From positions 796,839 through 844,572 of the forward strand of contig NZ_LGRA01000008.1 in assembly GCF_003116095.1 (NCBI RefSeq): a DNA stretch of 47,734 nucleotides, written 5' to 3'. Below the pieces are notes generated by a model. That model did no database searches. It was not told the origin of the DNA and saw only the letters and a list, made by a program, of their open reading frames with translations. Below, one piece after another: positions 42,601 to 47,734 of the stretch (within the stretch, counting starts at the first letter, position 1; every line of letters begins with the position of its first letter). Position numbers and translations under genes: made by a program. Source of the stretch: Azospirillum sp. TSO35-2. Its GTDB lineage: Bacteria; Pseudomonadota; Alphaproteobacteria; Azospirillales; Azospirillaceae.

Positions 42601-43660
42601 TATCCTCGCTGTAACGCCGGGCGATGCGTTTGAGCAAAGTAGTCTTGCCCATACCGGGACCCGCGACCAGCACCGTCTTAGTGACGAACCGTCCGAGAGT
42701 CTCAGGGTCAACTGATCGCGCATCGCGTGGCGCTGAGCGCGTCTCCCAACTCTGATAACGATGCAGCGCATCTTCTAGGCTGGCGGCGTCGACTTCGGGC
42801 TCGTCGCGAACGGTGGCTGTTAGCGGAATCCAAGCGTCGTTAATGCTGAGCGGAGTGTTGATGCCGAAGATGGTGAAGGTTGCGTGCGTTGTCAGCGTCC
42901 AGTGCGAAAGCTTAGCCAGCAGAAGAGCCGGCGCAGAGCCGGTCGACGTGGAAAGCATGATCTGTTCTGCTACGAGAAGGCGTAACACTGCCGCAACGTC
43001 ACGTCGCCCGCGGTGCTCGATCAGCTTTGCGGCATCCGTATAAAGCGCGTTCCAAGCGCCGCCGATCTGCGTTTCATCCGCACAGAGATGCGCGAGTTCA
43101 GCCCGCGCAGCGAGTACTGCTGCCTGATCCACTGCTAGTGCAGGCACCGTTTGGATGCGTAATCGTGCACAGGCATCTTGTGCATTGATACAGGCTGCAG
43201 CCAATTTATCTAGAAATTCGACGGCGATACTGGAGAGGTCATCGGTACGACCGTCACCGATCCTCACGATATCTACTGCCAAAGAATGAGTTATGGTCCT
43301 GCTGCTGGTCGGCGATACAAGCAAAACACCGAAATCTGCGGCTCCCCTTGACACCGCGGCGGAGATCTTAAGTAACGCCTCCCATAGTTCGAGACCCTTT
43401 TGCAATCCCTTTTTGGCTTGGACTTCAACGGTTCGCGTATCCTTGAGAAGCAGGCGGATATCGTCTCCCGCACCGCCGGTTTCGGCGTCGACGGCTATCG
43501 GCGTGTCGTCAACAAGACCGTTCAGCCACAGCAGTGGTCGGCCGCGCGCCATGTAAACGTTGGCGATGGCTGTCGTCGCTGCCTGAAAGTTCATGCCGCC
43601 GCCTGTTGCTGCGCCCCCCGCTTGGCGGCGCTTGCTACGCCCCCCTGCATCCCCCTGCAT
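39698..43660 (-). CDS. Nuclease-NACHT-HEAT protein, Avs-like antiphage STAND
   Basis: A 1320-residue protein. The N-terminal domain (to ~230) carries 'GGAGDDIRLL' and 'VEVQAKKG' (Asp66/67, Glu79, Gln81, Lys83), matching the D-(E)xQxK arrangement of Mrr-like PD-(D/E)xK nucleases. A NACHT-type STAND ATPase follows, with Walker A 'VAGPGMGKTTLL' (~332-343, Lys339) and Walker B 'LLCDGLDECG' (~404-413). A winged-helix region leads to a long C-terminus of HEAT-like helices ('SEWIKWAATNLLLAM', 'RSEIRDFGAVTLAKRL', 'RGSVRYSAMTLLTDQ'). I start at the ATG at 43660 because AGGAGAAGGA lies 8 bases upstream; 43594 is an alternative. Avs proteins sense phage proteins with the C-terminus and trigger the nuclease. 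It stands alone, and its codon use is less GC-biased than its neighbours, a sign of transfer. Confidence 0.8.
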   Translation of the reverse strand: MQGDAGGRSKRRQAGGAATGGGMNFQAATTAIANVYMARGRPLLWLNGLVDDTPIAVDAETGGAGDDIRLLLKDTRTVEVQAKKGLQKGLELWEALLKISAAVSRGAADFGVLLVSPTSSRTITHSLAVDIVRIGDGRTDDLSSIAVEFLDKLAAACINAQDACARLRIQTVPALAVDQAAVLAARAELAHLCADETQIGGAWNALYTDAAKLIEHRGRRDVAAVLRLLVAEQIMLSTSTGSAPALLLAKLSHWTLTTHATFTIFGINTPLSINDAWIPLTATVRDEPEVDAASLEDALHRYQSWETRSAPRDARSVDPETLGRFVTKTVLVAGPGMGKTTLLKRIARRYSEDNIPLLRVRLSAVAARMRDGATFEEAVFHLGLGGSGITVADAQNARFPNWTLLCDGLDECGRLQEEVAEGVACFAAGHPDSRILVTTRPIGYRAAHFREWRHYDLPALDTLAVCANAAGLIEAIAPLDSELHVNAWDICQREFHDKIPATIVGRTPLLLGLSVAIIVRGKNLGTTRERLFEQIFELIDEAPNMRIPEPPAPATLLRRFLDILGWHITGQPLDSIWNTLKRCADDLANDTGARPFAAAADAERYLRYWQDVGMIERVGLGERQTLAFIHKSFGEFAAARYQRALSPIDQAQAVTSTLDAPAWNEVIRLTGLMGMADVIVSQLLIRSDEATDAKRMVLAAELMAEATPPPNPELRGKIIDQSFAIITGNRRQQAFNIGMPLVTAAKRFPDEVGPTAARHLGSENPWTRLIAWACSVAAGPEHYDLDELIATLRESVETLEPGFRQSLSGGMMLAGDAGRHIAESLVFDACGEIIDRAPAEVGDSLLPEILNHDNLGSLKFRTKVTELVRRKGRHYPVHGPEWSGRSLFDDRRYFEARKFKYNAIFDALDLDTAPAPCDDQRPRVLLHMSAFIEASQLNNIPVSDVWVWTRPYDRDATRAVLRGLIAVSGLDRDKLREEAVYAKRYLDTEAAANEDSFLFKITTQVDPPPVDWKRAKALGLDAGLIEAAVAHPSEWIKWAATNLLLAMLDPKALEDTARRLLDTGKALTLWAACGLAAELDRNCALALVLDRLAKPLVPGCRHLFDLLRTLNPAWSPELETAVYAGLFATDVNTATATATLLADMAGSALPQLVPLLEQAHAHWVVHEEPYPTKGGVIPTSPRAKIIEALHKIRPALYQEIKGYLADPRSEIRDFGAVTLAKRLQQPAGERLQFLSEIGKGELSSYVLSKVLREGIPLNPIELSSAEKLLLSERGSVRYSAMTLLTDQYLDCDRIRIHASALTRDNEQEIRDRAYAILDKH

Positions 43661-43851
43661 TTCTTTTATCCTTCTCCTACACTCGTACCGGGTGCAAACC
43701 GAAGGATAGAGTCGCATTTCAAGATCGTCGAGAGTCACTATGGCTGCCACCATGAGACGACCGCAATTGGCGCAAACCCGCCACCCCCACACACCGCAAA
43801 GCTGCCGCATTTGCCCCCGAATCTCAGCGAAAACAAGACCGGAGGGTACGA

Positions 43852-44184
43852 ATGCGGGTGGTGGTTGCGGGGTGTGTCGTGTCGGTCGGGATCGCGCTGT
43901 CCGGGTGTTCGGCGACCGGTCCGGCGCCGCTGAACGTCGGCAGTCTGAACGGCAATTACGCCGCGGAGATGGAGGGCGAGATGCGCGGGCCGGCGGGGGA
44001 GCGGTGTTTCGTCTTCACCTGGGACCGGCCGCTGACGGCGGAGCTGGTCGTGCGGTTGCGGTCGGCGTCGTGCGAATCGCGGGAGCATCCCAACTGGATG
44101 ACCTCCACCGAACTCTCCCGCACGGTGGTGCCGGTGGCCCAGAGCGCATTGAAGGAGAGCGGGTTGACGGCGGGGGTGCGCTGA
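43852..44184 (+). CDS. Small lipoprotein
   Basis: A 110-residue protein with a lipoprotein signal: 'VVSVGIALSGC' is a clear lipobox with Cys19 as the lipidated residue. The mature part is short, with 'ERCFVFTWDRPLTAELVVRL' and 'ELSRTVVPVA'. Two more Cys may pair. GGAGGG precedes the ATG by about 6 bases. It lies 71 bases upstream of ycjX on the same strand and may be co-transcribed. Family not recognised. Confidence 0.75.
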   Translation: MRVVVAGCVVSVGIALSGCSATGPAPLNVGSLNGNYAAEMEGEMRGPAGERCFVFTWDRPLTAELVVRLRSASCESREHPNWMTSTELSRTVVPVAQSALKESGLTAGVR

Positions 44185-44255
44185 TCGGCCCCCTCGCATC
44201 GGGCGGCGGCGGTCCTATATAGGGGGCGGTTCTCGGCCAGGGGTAACGACCGTCC

Positions 44256-45650
44256 GTGCGCATTCCCACTCTCGACAGCCTGTATGACGCCGGAAGCCGG
44301 CTTCTGCTGGAAAGCAATGTCCGTCTGGGCGTCACCGGGCTGCGGCGGGCCGGCAAGACCGTCTTCGTCACGGCGCTGGTCGACAACCTGCTGAAGGCCG
44401 GGCGGCTGCCCTTCCTCGACGTCGTGTCCTCCGGCCGGTTCCAGGCGGCGCGGTTGCAACCGCAGCCCGACCCCGACGTGCCGCGCTTCGACCTGGAAGG
44501 CCACCTCGCCGCCCTGACCGGCCCGGCACCCCATTGGCCGGAGCCGACGCGCGGCATCGGCCAGTTGCGGGTGTCGCTGCGCTACCGGCCGGACTCGGCG
44601 CTGAAACGCGCAGTGCAGCCGGTGGCGACGCTGAACCTCGACATCGTCGATTACCCCGGCGAATGGCTGCTCGACCTGCCGCTGCTGCGCCAGAGCTTCG
44701 CGGAGTGGAGCGCGCTGACGCTCGACCTCGCCGGACGGCCGCCGCGCGACAAACTGTCGGCCTCCTGGCGCGGCTGGCTCGCCACCATCGATCCGAACGC
44801 GTCGGCGGAGGAGGAGACGGCGCGGCGCGGGGCGGCGCTCTACACCGACTATCTCCACGCCTGCCGCCGCGCCGACACGCTGCTCAGCCTGATCCAGCCC
44901 GGCCGTTTTGTCGAGCCGGGCGACATGAAGGACGCGCCGCTGCTGACCTTCTGCCCGCTGCACGGCGGCGGGGGCGCGGGGGGACGGGGGCGCGGCAGCC
45001 TGTGGGCGCTGATGGAGGAGCGGTACGAGGCGTACAAGACGAACGTCGTCCGCCGCTTCTTCGCCGAGCATTTCGCCCGGCTCGACCGCCAGATCGTGCT
45101 GATCGACGTGCTGGGCGCGCTGAACGCCGGGCCGGCCGGCATGGCCGACATGAAACGCGCCCTGGAGCTGAGCCTGGAGCCGTTCCGCCACGGCGCGTCG
45201 GGCTGGCTCGACTGGCTGTTCGGCAGCAAGATCGACCGCGTGCTGTTCGCCGCGACCAAGGCCGACCACATCGCCGCGCACCAGCACGCGCAGTTGCGCG
45301 GCCTGCTCGACCGGCTGGTCGCCGACGCGCGCAACGGCATCCGCTTCGAAGGGGCGGCGGTGGAGACCATGGCCATCGCCGCGCTGAAATGCACCGAGAG
45401 CGTGGTGACCGAGCATGAGGGCCGGCAACTGCGCTGCGTCCGCGGCGTGCCGGTCGGGCGCGACCGGCCGACCGTGCTGTTCCCCGGCGAGATCCCCGGC
45501 GACGCCGAGGCGTTCCCGCCCGGCCGCGACCGCCCCTACAACTTCCTGCCCTTCCGCCCGCCCGACGATCTGGGGCGCGACCCGCGCGGCCTGCCGCACA
45601 TCCGCGTCGATCAGGCGCTGCAGTTCCTGCTGGGGGATCATCTGCAGTGA
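44256..45650 (+). CDS. ycjX: YcjX-family (DUF463) GTP-binding protein
   Basis: A 464-residue protein starting at a GTG. The Walker A motif 'GVTGLRRAGKTVFVTALVDN' (GKT at ~33-35) is the distinctive Rx-Arg-Ala-Gly-Lys-Thr form of the YcjX family. 'LDIVDYPGEWLLDLPLL' is the G3-like DxPG block and 'LFAATKADHI' the NKxD-like block. YcjX is a stress-associated P-loop protein of the cytoplasm or inner-membrane face. Its TGA overlaps the GTG of ycjF by four bases, the usual pairing of these two genes. Confidence 0.92.
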   Translation: MRIPTLDSLYDAGSRLLLESNVRLGVTGLRRAGKTVFVTALVDNLLKAGRLPFLDVVSSGRFQAARLQPQPDPDVPRFDLEGHLAALTGPAPHWPEPTRGIGQLRVSLRYRPDSALKRAVQPVATLNLDIVDYPGEWLLDLPLLRQSFAEWSALTLDLAGRPPRDKLSASWRGWLATIDPNASAEEETARRGAALYTDYLHACRRADTLLSLIQPGRFVEPGDMKDAPLLTFCPLHGGGGAGGRGRGSLWALMEERYEAYKTNVVRRFFAEHFARLDRQIVLIDVLGALNAGPAGMADMKRALELSLEPFRHGASGWLDWLFGSKIDRVLFAATKADHIAAHQHAQLRGLLDRLVADARNGIRFEGAAVETMAIAALKCTESVVTEHEGRQLRCVRGVPVGRDRPTVLFPGEIPGDAEAFPPGRDRPYNFLPFRPPDDLGRDPRGLPHIRVDQALQFLLGDHLQ

Positions 45651-46663
45651 GCGGGCGCCACGATCAATCTTCCGCCGGCGGCTGGGTGCCGCCGATGGAA
45701 CTCGACCCCGAGCGGGCGGCCCCGCTGCCGGCGGAGGAGGAGGCGGCGCTGCTGTCCGGGTCGGGCGACGCCGCCGACCTGCTGCCGGTGCCGGCGACGC
45801 CGGTGCGGCGGACGCGCCGGCTGGGGCGCTGGCTGGCCGGGGCGGTGGCGGCGCTGGTGCTGGTGGCGCTGGGCTTCGACACCGCCGATTTGCTGGCGCG
45901 CGCCTTTGCCACCAGTCTGGCGCTCGGGCTGCTGGTGGCGCTGCTGGCGGCGACCGCCGGGGTGGCGGCGCTGGCGATGCTGGTCAACGAGCTGCTGTCG
46001 CTGCGCCGCCTGCGCCGGATCGAGGAGCTGCGGGTGGAGGCCGGGCGGCTGGAGCTGGCACCGCCGGACGGCCGGGCCGACCGCTTCGCCGGGTCGCTGG
46101 TGGCGCTGTACGCCGACCGGCCGGAGCTGGCGCCGGCGCTCGCCAGCGTCCGCGACCATGTGACCGACGCCCATGACGAGCATGAGGTGGTGCGGCTGCT
46201 CGACCGCGAGGTGCTGGCGCCGCTCGACCGCGCCGCCTACCAGCGGGTGCTGCGCGCCGCGCGCGACACCGCGGTGGCGACGGCGCTGAGCCCGGCGGCG
46301 GTGCTGGACCTCGCGGTGGTGCTGTGGCGCAATTTGAAGCTGGTGCGGGAGATCGCGGCGCTGTACGGCGCCCGGCCGGGCTATGTCGGATCGCTGCGGC
46401 TGCTGCGCCGGATGCTCGCCAACATCGCGGTGGCCGGGGTGGCGGAGAGCGCCCACCATGTCGCGGTGGAGGCGCTGGGCGGCTCGCTCGCCGCGGCGAT
46501 CTCGACCCGGATGGGGCAGGGGGTGATCAACGGCCTGCTGACCGCGCGGGTCGGGCTGACTGCCATGCACCTGTGCCGCCCCATCGCCTTCGGCCCCGAC
46601 AACCGCCCCAGCCTGAACCGCATCCGCAAGGAGCTGCTGTCGCTGCCCAAGCAGGTGCTGTAG
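45647..46663 (+). CDS. ycjF: YcjF-family (DUF697) inner-membrane protein
   Basis: A 338-residue membrane protein. Two hydrophobic segments follow the N-terminal polar region ('WLAGAVAALVLVALGFD' and 'SLALGLLVALLAATAGVAAL'). The C-terminal DUF697 part has 'GRMGQGVINGLLTARVGLTA'-like Gly-rich membrane-associated sequence ('MGQGVINGLLTARVG' seen here) and ends 'RKELLSLPKQVL'. It overlaps ycjX (GTGA). An ATG at 45694 is a possible later start. Partner role with YcjX is inferred from constant adjacency in proteobacteria. Confidence 0.9.
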   Translation: MSGRHDQSSAGGWVPPMELDPERAAPLPAEEEAALLSGSGDAADLLPVPATPVRRTRRLGRWLAGAVAALVLVALGFDTADLLARAFATSLALGLLVALLAATAGVAALAMLVNELLSLRRLRRIEELRVEAGRLELAPPDGRADRFAGSLVALYADRPELAPALASVRDHVTDAHDEHEVVRLLDREVLAPLDRAAYQRVLRAARDTAVATALSPAAVLDLAVVLWRNLKLVREIAALYGARPGYVGSLRLLRRMLANIAVAGVAESAHHVAVEALGGSLAAAISTRMGQGVINGLLTARVGLTAMHLCRPIAFGPDNRPSLNRIRKELLSLPKQVL

Positions 46664-46697
46664 GGCCGGGGCGGCCGGTGTCGTCAGGCCCATTTCC

Positions 46698-47396
46698 TCA
46701 GGCGAGGTCGAAGACCAGCACCTCGGCCTCGTCGGCGCGGTCGAGCGTCACCGCCTCCTCGTCGCTCAGCGCGGCACCGTCGCCCTCCTTCAGCAGCTGG
46801 CCGTTGACGTGGACCTGACCGCGGGCGACCTGAACCCAGGCGTGGCGGCCGGGGCGCAGGGCCAGACGGGCGCTCTCGTCCCCCTCCAGCAGGGCGGCGT
46901 AGAGGTCGACGTCCTGGTGGATGGTGACACTGCCCTCCCGCCCGTCGCGCGACCCGACCAGCTTCAGCGTGCCCCGCTTCTCCGCGGCGGGGAAATCGGC
47001 CTGCTCGTAGCCGGGGGCGAGGCCGTGGGCTTCCGGCAGGATCCAGATCTGCAGGAAATGCACCGGGTCCTTGTCCGACGCGTTGTACTCGCTGTGGCGG
47101 ATGCCGCGGCCGGCGCTCATGCGCTGCACCTCGCCGGGACGGATGATCGAACCGGTGCCGATGCTGTCCTTGTGCTCCAGCGCGCCCTTCAGCACGTAGG
47201 AGATGATCTCCATGTTGGCGTGGCCGTGGGTGGGGAAGCCGGCGCCGGGGATCACGCGGTCCTCGTTGATGACACGTAGCGCGCGGAAGCCCATGTGGTT
47301 CGGGTCCATGTAGTGGCCGAACGAGAAGCTGTGGTGGCTGTTCAGCCAGCCCATGTCGGCGACGCCGCGCTCGTCACGATGGCGAATGGTGATCAT
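46698..47396 (-). CDS. Pirin family protein (quercetinase-like bicupin)
   Basis: A 232-residue pirin. The N-terminal cupin has the metal ligands in 'FPTHGHANMEIISY' and 'AGRGIRHSEYN' (two His, then His and Glu nearby), and 'MGWLNSHHSFSFGHYMDP' is the typical N-terminal block. Bacterial pirins such as YhhW oxidise flavonols in vitro, and others modulate metabolism or stress responses. GGAGGG precedes the ATG at 47396 by 8 bases, which decides this start over an open frame reaching 47504. A strong inverted repeat lies upstream. It is convergent with ycjF. Confidence 0.92.
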   Translation of the reverse strand: MITIRHRDERGVADMGWLNSHHSFSFGHYMDPNHMGFRALRVINEDRVIPGAGFPTHGHANMEIISYVLKGALEHKDSIGTGSIIRPGEVQRMSAGRGIRHSEYNASDKDPVHFLQIWILPEAHGLAPGYEQADFPAAEKRGTLKLVGSRDGREGSVTIHQDVDLYAALLEGDESARLALRPGRHAWVQVARGQVHVNGQLLKEGDGAALSDEEAVTLDRADEAEVLVFDLA

Positions 47397-47464
47397 GGTG
47401 GAACCCTCCGGTGTCGTTGGGGTGTCGTGTCGTTGTCTGAGGGAGAATGTGGCACAGATTCGCT

Positions 47465-47502
47465 GGGGAACAATCAAAGGGCTTTGCACATGATTGTTCC
47501 CC
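47465..47502. promoter_or_regulatory. Perfect 12-bp inverted repeat, probable operator of pirin gene
   Basis: GGGGAACAATCA (47465-47476) and its exact complement TGATTGTTCCCC (47491-47502) are separated by 14 bases, 69-106 bases upstream of the pirin ATG. The arms are AT-rich for this genome, and repeat centres are 26 bases apart, about two and a half helical turns. It is probably the binding site of a dimeric regulator (LysR or similar) controlling pirin, and perhaps of a gene on the other strand. No T-run follows, so it is not terminator-like. Confidence 0.6.
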
Positions 47503-47707
47503 ACGATGCGACAATGTCGGGGATGGCCGGGGAGGGTGGCCGGCCGTCGCCGTCACGACAATCGGCCGCGCCGCTTCCGGTTGTCTCCGTCCCGCAGCGG
47601 TGTATAAGGGGGGCCGAGCGCGGCCTTGCGACCCTTCGCGCGCCCGGCCGGGCGTCGTCCAGCGAAGGCGAGCGGACGCCGTTGGATCGTCACGAAGGAA
47701 CGCCCCG

Positions 47708-47734
47708 ATGCCCGCCCCCACGCCCGCCCCCACC
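47708..47734 (+). CDS. Start of a gene cut by the window end
   Basis: AAGGAA lies 8 bases before an ATG at 47708, followed by Pro/Ala codons ('MPAPTPAPT') to the window end. The 200 bases upstream hold no other gene. Nine codons are too few to name a product, but the ribosome site makes a real start likely. The gene would be divergent from pirin. Confidence 0.45.

Overview
The window is GC-rich alphaproteobacterial DNA. A Rhodospirillales host such as Azospirillum fits best, judging from codon use, the ycjX-ycjF pair and the TPR/O-GlcNAc-transferase-like genes. This is inference; no rRNA or tRNA gene was found to fix the taxon. Roughly the first 33 kb is a mosaic of accessory islands separated by intact and decayed insertion sequences. 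The last 14 kb is more ordinary chromosome, interrupted by one probable defence gene.

Region by region. (1) 1-400: an IS256-family element cut by the window edge. (2) 461-7207: a six-gene minus-strand RiPP operon in visibly more AT-rich DNA. Its order is precursor peptide, cobalamin-binding radical SAM enzyme, E1-like leader-binding protein, YcaO, SagB-type dehydrogenase and a cytoplasmic S41 protease. It should make a multi-azole (TOMM) peptide from a Cys-rich, streptolysin S-like core. (3) 7632-9686: ISL3 remnant, a complete IS256-family element, and fused IS110 and IS5 fragments. (4) 9819-18982: a minus-strand operon of a small two-part protein (now split by an amber codon), a subtilisin-trypsin double protease, a trypsin-P-loop ATPase and a STAND NTPase. 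It looks like an NTP-controlled proteolytic conflict or defence system. (5) 19222-24128: an intact IS3 element, IS701 and IS5 remnants, a broken RTX-repeat gene and an IS6-family element.

(6) 24132-31692: a catabolic island with a TRAP transporter (dctP, dctQ, dctM), a cupin, a family III CoA-transferase, a methylglutaconyl-CoA hydratase-like enzyme, a divergent LysR regulator and an HMG-CoA lyase. Together these would import a branched C6 dicarboxylate such as 3-methylglutaconate or 3-hydroxy-3-methylglutarate, activate it with CoA and cleave it to acetyl-CoA and acetoacetate. (7) 31698-33470: IS256, IS30 and IS3 debris and the 3' end of a truncated gene. (8) 33513-39090: a small coiled-coil protein, a secreted protein and two large TPR proteins (one with an FkbM-like methyltransferase end, one O-GlcNAc-transferase-like). 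(9) 39698-43660: a single large nuclease-NACHT-HEAT protein resembling Avs-type antiphage STAND proteins. (10) 43852-47734: a lipoprotein, ycjX-ycjF, a pirin gene with a perfect 12-bp inverted repeat upstream, and the first codons of a gene cut by the window end.

The best candidates for something new are the RiPP operon (SLS-like core plus B12-radical SAM plus S41 protease and no visible exporter) and the double-protease/STAND operon with its amber-interrupted first gene.
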